Positions 14,866 to 24,112 of a DNA stretch of 64,000 bases are shown here, in pieces. Source of the stretch: Proteobacteria bacterium SG_bin6 (GTDB lineage Bacteria > Pseudomonadota > Alphaproteobacteria > Sphingomonadales > Sphingomonadaceae); the NCBI GenBank assembly GCA_002083435.1, contig LWDJ01000006.1:1-64000 (forward strand). The letters run 5' to 3'. The first letter of the stretch is position 1. Every line of letters begins with the position of its first letter. Under the pieces are notes generated by a model, which did not search any database, was not told the DNA's origin, and was given only the letters and a program-made list of their open reading frames with translations. The position numbers and the translations under genes are program-made.

Positions 14866-17550
14866 ATGATCAAAGTTGCCGCGCTCACATCGGCTGCCAT
14901 CGGCGCGCTGATCCTCGGTACGAGCGCCGCCAACGCCCAGGCAGGACCGCAGGCCGGCAATGCAGAGGGCGCGGGCACGCAATCCGACGTGATCGTCACC
15001 GGCACGCGCGCGGCCATCAAGAGCGCGATCGACGACAAGCGCAATGCCGACCAGATCGTCGACTCGGTCGTCGCGGAGGACGTCAACAAGCTGCCGGACG
15101 CCAATGTCGCGGAAAGCCTGCAGCGTGTTCCCGGTGTGCAGCTTGATCGCAACTTTGGCGAAGGTGCGCAGGACAGCATTCGTGGTTTGTCGAACGTCCG
15201 CGTCGAATTGAACGGGCGCTCGAACCTGGGCATCTCGGTCGGCCCGACGGGTTCCGACCCGACCGGTCGCTCGACCGGCCTCGAGCAGCAATCCTCGACC
15301 TTGTTCAGCAAGCTGTCGGTCTACAAGACCCCGACCGCCGACCAGATCGAAGGCGGGCTCGGCGGGTTCATCAGCATGACGACGCCCCGCCCGTTCGATT
15401 TCAAGAAACCCACCTTCGGCTATGCCGCCGAATATACCAACACGACCTTGGCGCGGAACCCGGACGGCTACAGCCTCGCCGGCTTCGCCGCGGCGAAGCT
15501 CGGCCGGATGTTCGGCATCGCAGCGAACATCGCCTATTCCGATCGCGAGATCGGCTCGTCGCAGTTCATTCGTGGCATCTGGAACACGGGCACGTCGACC
15601 GGCCTGCTGCGCGATTACAATGGCGACGGCCAATATGATTTCGTGCCGCAAGTGGCGCGCGCCGAATTCTACAACATCCGTCGCAAGCGCTTCGGCGCCG
15701 GTGGCACCGTGCAGTTCCGCCCCGCCGACAACCTGACCTTCTACGGCGACGCGCTCTACACCAGTCTCGAAACGCAGCGGCACATCGAATATCTGGCGAT
15801 CCAGACGACGGATACCGGCGCCGCCGCGCCGACGCTCAGCAACGGCGTGACCGAGGGCAATTATGTCGTCGCGGGGACGCTGACCAACCAGCGTGTCCGG
15901 GTCGGCGGCGTCGAGCGCAACGAGCCGACGACGTCGATCGTCGCCGGCGGCGGGGTCGAATGGAAGCCAGGGCGCTGGACCTTCAAGGTCGATGCGGGCG
16001 AGTCGATCGGCGATTACACCTTTCGCCAGGATTTTCTCGAAGTCGCGTCGACCGGGTTGGTCGTGAACTACGACTATCGGACGGGTGACGTCCCGACCTT
16101 GACGCTGCCGACGACCTTCAATCCCACCTTGCGGTCGTCATTTCCCAATCGAACCAACAGCGCCGCGAACGACACGGTCGTGCGGACCCGCGAAACCGCG
16201 GTGCGGATGGACAATAGCTACCGCGTCGGCGGCTGGCTCGAATCGGTGCAATTCGGCGGCCGCTATTCCCGGCTCACGTCGAGCTTCACCGATTATCAAG
16301 CCAAGCTGGGCTTCACCAATCCCAATATCGCGACCTTGCCGGACGCGTTTTTCATCCCGTCGAACAATCCCGGCTATCCTGGCACGAACGGTACTTACCC
16401 AACCGTCTTCATCGTGCCTAACGTCTATGCTGACGGCAACGGTGATACCTCGCTGCTGCTGTCCAACTTCCGGCCGACCCGGCCGCGTCCGGTCAACAGC
16501 TATTACATCGTCGAGAAGACCTATGCGCTTTATGGCCGGCTGAATCTCACCGGCGAAATATTCGGCCTAGGGTTCAAGGGTAATGTCGGCCTTCGCTGGG
16601 CGCGGACCAACTTCAGCGTCGACACCACCAGCGCGCTGACCGTGGCGGGCACTTCAACCCTGAGAGAAGTACCGCGGACCGACGTTAACAACTACGACGA
16701 GTTCTTGCCGAGCGCCAACATCAAGTTTTCAGTCGCGCGGGATCTCGTGATCCGCCTGGCGGCATCGCGGGTGATGTCGCGCGCCAGGCTTCAGGACCTC
16801 GCGCCCCGCTTGTCCGTCAACGCGCCGTTGGGCACGGCGACGGGTGGCAACGCGGGGCTGCGCCCGACCACCGCCAACCAGGTTGATGCCGCGATCGAAT
16901 ATTATATCCCCGGCGGCGGCATCGCCTCGGCGACATTCTTCTTCAAGGACATCAAGGATCAGGTCGCGCGCACGACGGTGCTGGAGGTTATCCCGGGTTT
17001 CGAGACCTTTGGCCCGTTGCAGCGGTCGATCCCGATCAATCTGGGGGCCGCGACCGTCACCGGCGTCGAACTCAATTATCAGCAGGCCTTCACGTTCCTG
17101 CCCGGGCTGCTGTCGGGGCTGGGGACGCAGCTCAACGCGACATTGCTCGACACCTCGTCGTCGGATGGGCAGCCGGTGCTCGGCTTGTCGAAGAGCACGT
17201 ACAACGCGATCGTCTATTACGAAAAGGGGCCGTTCACCGCGCGCATCGCCTATAACTGGCGCAGCCGCAACGCGAGCGGGTTCACCACCACCAGCGCTCC
17301 CGTCGGCACCGCGATCGCGGGCGTCACCGCGCGAACCGGGACGCTGCGGCCCAACTGGTTCGAGGCGGACGATCAAGTCGACGCATCGATCAGCGTGAAG
17401 GCGAGCAAAGCACTGACCTTCTATGCCTCGGTCACGAACCTATTCTGGAAGGACTCGGGGCGCCGCAACTACAACGAGGTCTATAACGCGGTGAATAGTT
17501 ACGAGATTAGTGACCGGCAGATCCGGATCGGCGTACGCGGGAGATTCTGA
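14866..17550 (+). CDS. TonB-dependent outer-membrane receptor
   Basis: Outer-membrane receptor of 894 residues. The signal peptide is MIKVAALTSAAIGALILGT ending in ANAQ. The plug domain begins with VNKLPDANVAESLQRVPGVQL, and the C-terminus is a beta strand closing with the aromatic residue (RIGVRGRF). This subfamily is typical of Sphingomonas and Caulobacter carbohydrate uptake. The start at 14866 is preferred over an in-frame ATG at 14788 because the signal peptide and a good GGGAGAG ribosome site lie there. It is followed at 35 bases by a secreted lyase, so uptake of lyase products from a uronate polymer is the likely job. Confidence 0.9.
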   Translation: MIKVAALTSAAIGALILGTSAANAQAGPQAGNAEGAGTQSDVIVTGTRAAIKSAIDDKRNADQIVDSVVAEDVNKLPDANVAESLQRVPGVQLDRNFGEGAQDSIRGLSNVRVELNGRSNLGISVGPTGSDPTGRSTGLEQQSSTLFSKLSVYKTPTADQIEGGLGGFISMTTPRPFDFKKPTFGYAAEYTNTTLARNPDGYSLAGFAAAKLGRMFGIAANIAYSDREIGSSQFIRGIWNTGTSTGLLRDYNGDGQYDFVPQVARAEFYNIRRKRFGAGGTVQFRPADNLTFYGDALYTSLETQRHIEYLAIQTTDTGAAAPTLSNGVTEGNYVVAGTLTNQRVRVGGVERNEPTTSIVAGGGVEWKPGRWTFKVDAGESIGDYTFRQDFLEVASTGLVVNYDYRTGDVPTLTLPTTFNPTLRSSFPNRTNSAANDTVVRTRETAVRMDNSYRVGGWLESVQFGGRYSRLTSSFTDYQAKLGFTNPNIATLPDAFFIPSNNPGYPGTNGTYPTVFIVPNVYADGNGDTSLLLSNFRPTRPRPVNSYYIVEKTYALYGRLNLTGEIFGLGFKGNVGLRWARTNFSVDTTSALTVAGTSTLREVPRTDVNNYDEFLPSANIKFSVARDLVIRLAASRVMSRARLQDLAPRLSVNAPLGTATGGNAGLRPTTANQVDAAIEYYIPGGGIASATFFFKDIKDQVARTTVLEVIPGFETFGPLQRSIPINLGAATVTGVELNYQQAFTFLPGLLSGLGTQLNATLLDTSSSDGQPVLGLSKSTYNAIVYYEKGPFTARIAYNWRSRNASGFTTTSAPVGTAIAGVTARTGTLRPNWFEADDQVDASISVKASKALTFYASVTNLFWKDSGRRNYNEVYNAVNSYEISDRQIRIGVRGRF

Positions 17551-17584
17551 TCGTAACTTGAAACATCGAAGAGGAGAAGGTGCG

Positions 17585-18430
17585 ATGGCAGTCGTTCGAT
17601 CGATTCCAATGGTGGCCGTGCTCGCCGCCGCCAATGTCCTCGCGGCGCCCTGCGTCGCCCAAACCTATCGCACCGTGACGGCGGAAGCGGCGTCGATCGA
17701 CGCCACCACGCACGACCTCAGCGAGAATGGACGAACGTTCAAGTTCATCACCAAGGGCGATTACTCACAGGTCTGGATCAGCCCGACCGTTGCCTGGAAC
17801 GGCGGGCACAGCGTCGGCTTCGACATGCTGCCGACGAGCGGCACCGCCGCCGACGGATCGACCACGGACAAGGCCCAGTACCGGGTGATCTCCGGCAGCG
17901 AGACCAACGCGCTGGACTTCCTGCAGGATCGCTGCACCGGGTTCGCCGTTCGTCTAGAGACCAATTTCCAAACACCCGACCAGGCGGTGCAACTGTTCCA
18001 ATGGTGGCAGGGCTCGCCCTTTTCCCCGCCGCTGGAGCTGCGCGTGAAGGCGGGATCGCTGAGCTGGGAGCTGGTTTACCGCAATGACCAGACCGGGCGC
18101 GGCCCGACCGCCGCGGTGTCGCTCGCCGAAGGCGGGATGAGCGTCGGCGCCTGGTATCGCTTCGTCGTCTGCACGCGGATGAGCTATTCGTCCTCGCTTG
18201 GGACGGGCAATGTGAAGCTCTGGCTGAACGGCACCCAATATGTCGATCAGGACGGGGTTTATGGCTACAACCCCAATGTCGATTTCCCTTATGCCGGCAG
18301 CACATACCGATCCAACCCGAGGTTCGATCTGTTCTTCGGCCTCTATCGCCCGCGCCAGAGCAAGCGCGCCAAGGCGTTCTTCGATCAGGTGCGGTTTGGC
18401 GTCACCTATGCGGACGTAAATCCGGGCTAG
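17585..18430 (+). CDS. Secreted jelly-roll polysaccharide lyase-like protein
   Basis: A 281-residue protein with a Sec signal peptide (cleavage near CVAQ-TYR). The mature part is predicted beta-rich, with the FDMLPTSGT, LFQWWQGSPFSPPLELRV and closing FGLYRPRQSKRAKAFFDQVRFG pattern. The last resembles the G-I-Y-R and Y-Y-D-x-I-R-x-G ending of the PF14099/PL20-type jelly-roll lyases. It directly follows the TonB receptor and has a strong GAGGAG ribosome site. It probably depolymerises the same uronate polymer from a different fold class than the Tat-exported enzyme. Exact PL family unproven. Confidence 0.66.
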   Translation: MAVVRSIPMVAVLAAANVLAAPCVAQTYRTVTAEAASIDATTHDLSENGRTFKFITKGDYSQVWISPTVAWNGGHSVGFDMLPTSGTAADGSTTDKAQYRVISGSETNALDFLQDRCTGFAVRLETNFQTPDQAVQLFQWWQGSPFSPPLELRVKAGSLSWELVYRNDQTGRGPTAAVSLAEGGMSVGAWYRFVVCTRMSYSSSLGTGNVKLWLNGTQYVDQDGVYGYNPNVDFPYAGSTYRSNPRFDLFFGLYRPRQSKRAKAFFDQVRFGVTYADVNPG

Positions 18431-18475
18431 GCGTGGAGTCGCGGGCCTGACCTGGCCCCGCGTGAAACCGGCGAC

Positions 18476-19255
18476 CTATCGCGTGGGGCCGAGCGGCCGC
18501 CGGACCGGCACCCCGGCGGCGGCGAGCGCGGCATGGGCCTGGGCGATGCTCGCCTCGCCAAAATGGAAGATCGAGGCGGCGAGCACCGCGCTGGCCCCGC
18601 CTTCGACCACCCCCGCGACCAGATCGTCGAGCCCGCCCACCCCGCCCGAGGCGATCACCGGCACGCGCACTTGGCTGGCGATGGCGCGGGTGAGGGCGAG
18701 GTCATAGCCCCCGCGCGTCCCGTCACGGTCCATCGAGGTGACGAGCAGCTCGCCCGCGCCGAGCTCGGCGAGCCGCAGCGCATGGGCGATCGCGTCGATC
18801 CCGGTCGCCTTGCGCCCGCCATGGGTGAATACTTCCCAGCGGCCCGGCGCGACCTGCCGCGCGTCGACCGAGGCGACGCAGCATTGGCTGCCGAACCGGT
18901 CGGCGATTTCCGCCACCAGCTCGGGCCGGGCGACGGCGGCCGAGTTCACCGCGACCTTGTCCGCGCCCGCGAGCAGCAGCGCGCGCGCATCGCCCGCCGA
19001 TCGGACGCCACCGCCCACGGTCAGCGGCATGAAGCAGACTTCAGCGGTGCGCCGCACCACCTCGAGGATCGTGCCGCGCGCCTCGTGGCTGGCGGTGATG
19101 TCGAGGAAGCACAGCTCGTCCGCCCCGGCCGCGTCATAGGCGCGCGCCTGCTCGACGGGGTCGCCCGCGTCGCGCAGATCGACGAAGTTCACGCCCTTCA
19201 CGACGCGACCATTCGCCACGTCCAGACAAGGAATGACGCGGGCGCGGACGGTCAT
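18476..19255 (-). CDS. hisF: Imidazole glycerol phosphate synthase, cyclase subunit
   Basis: TIM-barrel subunit (259 residues) that joins PRFAR with HisH-derived ammonia to give IGP and AICAR. The catalytic Asp residues are visible in IPCLDVANGRVVKG (about 11) and ASVDAR (about 130), and the phosphate loops are GGGVRS and ASGGVGG. Last of the minus-strand order hisB-hisH-hisA-hisF. About 140 bases with a GC-rich palindrome separate it from hisA. hisE, often next in alphaproteobacteria, is not here. Confidence 0.96.
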   Translation of the reverse strand: MTVRARVIPCLDVANGRVVKGVNFVDLRDAGDPVEQARAYDAAGADELCFLDITASHEARGTILEVVRRTAEVCFMPLTVGGGVRSAGDARALLLAGADKVAVNSAAVARPELVAEIADRFGSQCCVASVDARQVAPGRWEVFTHGGRKATGIDAIAHALRLAELGAGELLVTSMDRDGTRGGYDLALTRAIASQVRVPVIASGGVGGLDDLVAGVVEGGASAVLAASIFHFGEASIAQAHAALAAAGVPVRRPLGPTR

Positions 19256-19354
19256 ACCCTCTCCCCCTTTGGATGGAGGGTGGCCGCGCGTGGCGGGGTC
19301 GGGTGAGCGGATGAGGCGCGAGCGCCGAACGCCCGGTCCATGCCCTCACCCAAA

Positions 19355-19378
19355 CCCTCTCCCGCGGGCGGGAGAGGG
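19355..19378. repeat. GC-rich palindrome between hisA and hisF
   Basis: CCCTCTCCCGC, two G and GCGGGAGAGGG form an 11-base-pair perfect hairpin in the 142-base gap. The flanking CCTCACCC and GGTCGGGTGAG stretches suggest a larger dispersed element. It could attenuate transcription between the two his genes. Confidence 0.6.
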
Positions 19379-19397
19379 CTTATGGTCGCGCGCGCCC

Positions 19398-20132
19398 TCA
19401 CGCCGCCCCCGCCACGCTCAGCGCCGCCGCCAGATCGAGTCGGCCATCATACAGCGCGCGCCCGCAAATCACGCCCTCGATCCCGTCGCGGGCGTGGAGC
19501 GCGAGCATGTGAATGTCGGCGATGCCCTTCACCCCGCCGCTCGCGATGACCGGAATCCGCACCGCGCGCGCCAGATCGACCGTCGCCTCCAGGTTCACCC
19601 CCTTTAGCAGTCCGTCGCGCCCGACATCGGTGAACAAGAGCGCCGCCACCCCCGCATCCTCGAATCGGCGGGCGAGATCGACGACGCCGACGCTCGACAC
19701 ATCGGCCCAGCCGCGCGTCGCGACCATCCCGTCCTTCGCGTCCACCGCGACGACGATGCCGCCGGGAAAGTCGCGCGCGGCGCCCGTCACCAGCTCGGGG
19801 TCTTCCAGCGCGGCGGTGCCGATCACCACGCGCGAGACGCCCGCGTCGAACCAGCGCTCGATCGCGGCGCGGTTGCGGATGCCGCCGCCCAGCTGAACAT
19901 GGCCGGGAAACGCCGCGACGATCGCGCGCACCGCGTCGCCATTCACCGAGTCCCCGGCGAAGGCACCGTCGAGATCGACGACGTGGAGATGGCCCGCGCC
20001 GGCTTCGGAGAAGGCTTGGGCCTGGCCGGCGGGATCGTCGGCATAGACCGTCGCGCGCGCCATATCGCCCTCGGCGAGGCGCACCACCTGGCCGCCCTTT
20101 AGGTCGATCGCGGGGAAGATGATGAGGGACAT
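19398..20132 (-). CDS. hisA: ProFAR isomerase (HisA)
   Basis: TIM-barrel isomerase of 244 residues acting one step before HisF. It has IIFPAIDLKGGQVVRL with the first catalytic Asp, VVAVDAKDG with the second, and the GGGIRN and ASGGVKG phosphate loops. The start at 20132 begins exactly at the family N-terminus MSLIIFPAID; longer open frame upstream is repeat sequence. Confidence 0.96.
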   Translation of the reverse strand: MSLIIFPAIDLKGGQVVRLAEGDMARATVYADDPAGQAQAFSEAGAGHLHVVDLDGAFAGDSVNGDAVRAIVAAFPGHVQLGGGIRNRAAIERWFDAGVSRVVIGTAALEDPELVTGAARDFPGGIVVAVDAKDGMVATRGWADVSSVGVVDLARRFEDAGVAALLFTDVGRDGLLKGVNLEATVDLARAVRIPVIASGGVKGIADIHMLALHARDGIEGVICGRALYDGRLDLAAALSVAGAA

Positions 20133-20137
20133 CACAA

Positions 20138-20277
20138 CCTCCCCAAGTTTGCTTGGGGAGGGGGACCGCCGGCGAAGCCGGTGGGGGAGGGGCTTTCCCG
20201 GTTGGCAGGGGGCGCGACCCCTCCACCATCTGCTGCGCAGCTGGTCCCCCTCCCCAGCTGCGCTAGGGAGGATCGCG
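20138..20277. repeat. Cluster of GC-rich hairpins between hisH and hisA
   Basis: The whole gap is made of palindromes: CCTCCCCAAG-TTTG-CTTGGGGAGG (20138-20161), a CCGGC-GAA-GCCGG hairpin (about 20168-20181), then CCCTCC and AGCTG-type stems repeating toward 20277. It looks like an extragenic palindromic element of the kind common in sphingomonads, placed inside the his operon. Confidence 0.65.
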
Positions 20278-20889
20278 TTACGGCCGCCATGCGAGGAACC
20301 TTTCGAGCAGCGCCAGCCCGTAACGCTGGCTCTTTTCGGGGTGGAACTGCACCCCCAGCAGATTGTCGTGCCCGATCGCGGCGACGACCGGCCCGCCATG
20401 CGCGCTCGTCGCCAGCACATCGTCGCCGGTAAAGGCGTAGCTGTGGAGGAAATAGGCCTCGCCCGGCTCGATCAGCGGGTGGGCGCCAGCGGGAACAACG
20501 TCGTTCCAGCCCATATGCGGCACCTTCGCCGCCGGATCGGCGGGAGCCATCAACGCGACATCGCCCGCGATCCAGCCGAGCCCCGGATGCTCGCCGAATT
20601 CCAGGCCGCGCGTCGCCATCAGTTGCATGCCCACGCAAATGCCGAGGAACGGGACGCCGCCGCCGATCACCCGATCGCTCAGCGCCTCGATCATCCCCGG
20701 CACCGCGCGCAAGGCGCTCGCGCAGGCGCCGAACGCGCCGACGCCCGGCAGCACGATCCGTTCGGCGCGCGCGACTTCCTCTGCGTCGGCCGTGACGCGC
20801 ACGTCGCTGGCCCCCGCCGCCTTCAGCGCGTTGTGGACCGAGTGGAGGTTGCCCGCGCCATAATCGATCAGCGCGACCGCGCGGTTCAC
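20278..20889 (-). CDS. hisH: Imidazole glycerol phosphate synthase, glutaminase subunit
   Basis: Class I glutamine amidotransferase (203 residues) supplying ammonia to HisF. The nucleophile Cys is in PFLGICVGMQ, and the His-Glu pair in GVQFHPEKSQ; IDYGAGNLHSV opens the protein. It overlaps the hisB stop by four bases. Confidence 0.96.
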   Translation of the reverse strand: MNRAVALIDYGAGNLHSVHNALKAAGASDVRVTADAEEVARAERIVLPGVGAFGACASALRAVPGMIEALSDRVIGGGVPFLGICVGMQLMATRGLEFGEHPGLGWIAGDVALMAPADPAAKVPHMGWNDVVPAGAHPLIEPGEAYFLHSYAFTGDDVLATSAHGGPVVAAIGHDNLLGVQFHPEKSQRYGLALLERFLAWRP

Positions 20890-21473
20890 AACACGCCTTT
20901 GGTCGAGGGCACGGCGCCGCCCTTGCGCGGATCGATCTCGATCGCCTGGCGCAGCGCGCGGGCGAGGCCCTTATAGGCGCTCTCGATAATGTGGTGGTTG
21001 TTCTCGCCGTAGAGCGTCTCGACATGGAGCGTGATGCCAGCGGTCTGGGCGAAGCTGTGGAACCAGTGCTTGAACAGCTCGGTATCCATCTCGCCCAGAC
21101 GCGGCTGGCTGAATTCGGTCTTCCAGACGAGATAGGGTCGCCCCGAAATGTCGAGCGCGACGCGGGTCAGCACCTCGTCCATCGGCGAGAGCGCGTCGCC
21201 ATAACGGCGGATGCCCGCCTTGTCGCCGAGCGCCTGGGCGAGCGCGCTACCCAAAGCGAGCGCCGAATCCTCGGTCGTGTGGTGCTGATCGATGTGCAGG
21301 TCGCCCTGGACCGTCAGCGTGATGTCGATCAGCGCATGGCGCGACAGCTGCTCGATCATATGATCGAGAAAGCCGATCCCGGTCGCGATCTGATAACGGC
21401 CGGTGCCGTCGAGGTTGAGCTCGACCTCGATCCGGGTCTCGGCGGTGTTGCGGGTGAGGTGGGCGGTACGCAT
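20886..21473 (-). CDS. hisB: Imidazoleglycerol-phosphate dehydratase
   Basis: Stand-alone dehydratase of 195 residues without the HAD phosphatase domain fused in enterobacteria. The metal-binding motifs DQHHTTED and ENNHHIIES are intact. The start at 21473 (MRTAHLTRNTAETRI) matches the family; the open frame continues upstream into the divergent sspB promoter region. First gene of the local his cluster. Confidence 0.95.
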   Translation of the reverse strand: MRTAHLTRNTAETRIEVELNLDGTGRYQIATGIGFLDHMIEQLSRHALIDITLTVQGDLHIDQHHTTEDSALALGSALAQALGDKAGIRRYGDALSPMDEVLTRVALDISGRPYLVWKTEFSQPRLGEMDTELFKHWFHSFAQTAGITLHVETLYGENNHHIIESAYKGLARALRQAIEIDPRKGGAVPSTKGVL

Positions 21474-21547
21474 CGCGCGCTCTCCATAACGTGTACGCCG
21501 CGACGCGCAATCTTGACCCGGCGCCGCCACGCGCTAACCCTGCCAGC

Positions 21548-22021
21548 ATGAGCGAGCATCTGCCCGACAGCCTGATTCCCTATGACGAGATCGTGCAGGA
21601 AGCCCTGCGCGCGGTGGTCGGCCGGGTGCTCGGCTCGGTCGTGGCGGCGAACGGCACGCTGCCGGGCGAGCATCATTTCTATATCACCTTCAAGACCCAG
21701 GCCCCCGGAGTCGACATTCCCCAGCGGCTGATCGAGCGTTTCCCCGACGAGATGACGATCGTGCTGCAGAACCGTTTCTGGGACTTGCATGTGGACGACG
21801 GGCGCTTTTCGGTCGGGCTCAGCTTCAACCAGGTGCCGGCGAAGCTCAACATTCCCTATTCGGCGATCACCGGCTTCCACGATCCCGCGGTGAATTTCGA
21901 GCTGCGCTTCCAGGCCCAGGAAGGCCCCGACGAGCCCGAACCCCACGACGCCGCCGAAAACGACCAGCCCCCGCGCGAGGGATCGAACGTCGTGTCGGTG
22001 GACTTCAAGCGGAAGAAATAG
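21548..22021 (+). CDS. sspB: SspB-like ClpXP adaptor (alphaproteobacterial type)
   Basis: A 157-residue protein with the SspB fold sequence (PYDEIVQEALRAVVGRVL, HHFYITFKT, LQNRFWDLHV, FSVGLSF) and a disordered acidic tail ending VVSVDFKRKK. In gamma- and alphaproteobacteria such tails dock to ClpX, delivering ssrA-tagged proteins. Divergent from hisB with about 75 bases between starts. Confidence 0.9.
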   Translation: MSEHLPDSLIPYDEIVQEALRAVVGRVLGSVVAANGTLPGEHHFYITFKTQAPGVDIPQRLIERFPDEMTIVLQNRFWDLHVDDGRFSVGLSFNQVPAKLNIPYSAITGFHDPAVNFELRFQAQEGPDEPEPHDAAENDQPPREGSNVVSVDFKRKK

Positions 22022-22139
22022 GGAGCAAGGCGCGCGCCGCGCGCCGGTTGCGTCGGCAATGCGAACCGCCGGCCGGCACCGCTTCCCGCGACCGACGGCG
22101 CGGGATTTACGCCCGCGACGGGGCCAGGAGACCAAGCCG

Positions 22140-23524
<1,385 letters not shown>

Positions 23525-23525
<1 letters not shown>

Positions 23526-23546
23526 GCGCATTTTCGAAAATGCGCC
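23525..23546. terminator. Perfect 22-base palindrome at the fumC stop
   Basis: GGCGCATTTTC and GAAAATGCGCC abut with no loop, starting on the last base of the fumC stop codon. It could be the stem of a transcription terminator, though no long T run follows. Confidence 0.5.
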
Positions 23547-23659
23547 GAAGGCACCTTGCGCGGTGGCCGAAGCCACGGGGCGGCGGCATCGCGCCGGTTG
23601 CGCCATCGAAACGGATCGCGCAAAAGGGCGCAAGTCCCGCCCAGCCCCCGAGGTATCGC

Positions 23660-24001
23660 ATGAAGCTGATCGTTTGCGCCGCGTTGCTTTCGCTTTCCGC
23701 CGCGCCCGCCCTGGCCCAGCAAGCGCCCGCGCCCGCGCCAGCACCCGCCCCTGCCAGCGGCGACGCGGCTGCGCCCGCGCCCGCCGGCGCGCTGACGCTC
23801 GACACCCCGATCGAAACGCTGGTCGCCAACCCCAAGGCCAAGGCGGCGCTCGATCAGGTGCTGCAGACCGATATCACCGCCAATCCCTTTTACGACCAGA
23901 TCAAGACCCTGAGCTTCAACCAGGTCCAGCCGCTCTCCAATGGGCAGCTGAGCGACGACCTGCTGAAGAAGATCGGCGAGGCGCTCGCCGCGATCAAATA
24001 A
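23660..24001 (+). CDS. Small secreted protein of unknown function
   Basis: A 113-residue protein with a Sec signal (MKLIVCAALLSLSAAPALAQQ), an Ala-Pro-rich linker of about 25 residues, and a conserved-looking helical C-terminal part (DTPIETLVANPKAKAALDQV and the segments after it). Similar short proteins with this NPKAKAAL-type domain occur in sphingomonads with no known function. The start follows the signal peptide. It lies between fumC and uvrC with no obvious operon link. Confidence 0.75.
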   Translation: MKLIVCAALLSLSAAPALAQQAPAPAPAPAPASGDAAAPAPAGALTLDTPIETLVANPKAKAALDQVLQTDITANPFYDQIKTLSFNQVQPLSNGQLSDDLLKKIGEALAAIK

Positions 24002-24112
24002 GCGGCGCGGCGCTTCGTCCGGCATCGCCGGGGGAATGAACGACCGGACGGGCCGCGCTTGCCCGGCGGCGCGTCCTTGCCTCCCCCCGTCGCCCGGCCT
24101 ACCTCGCCGCTG

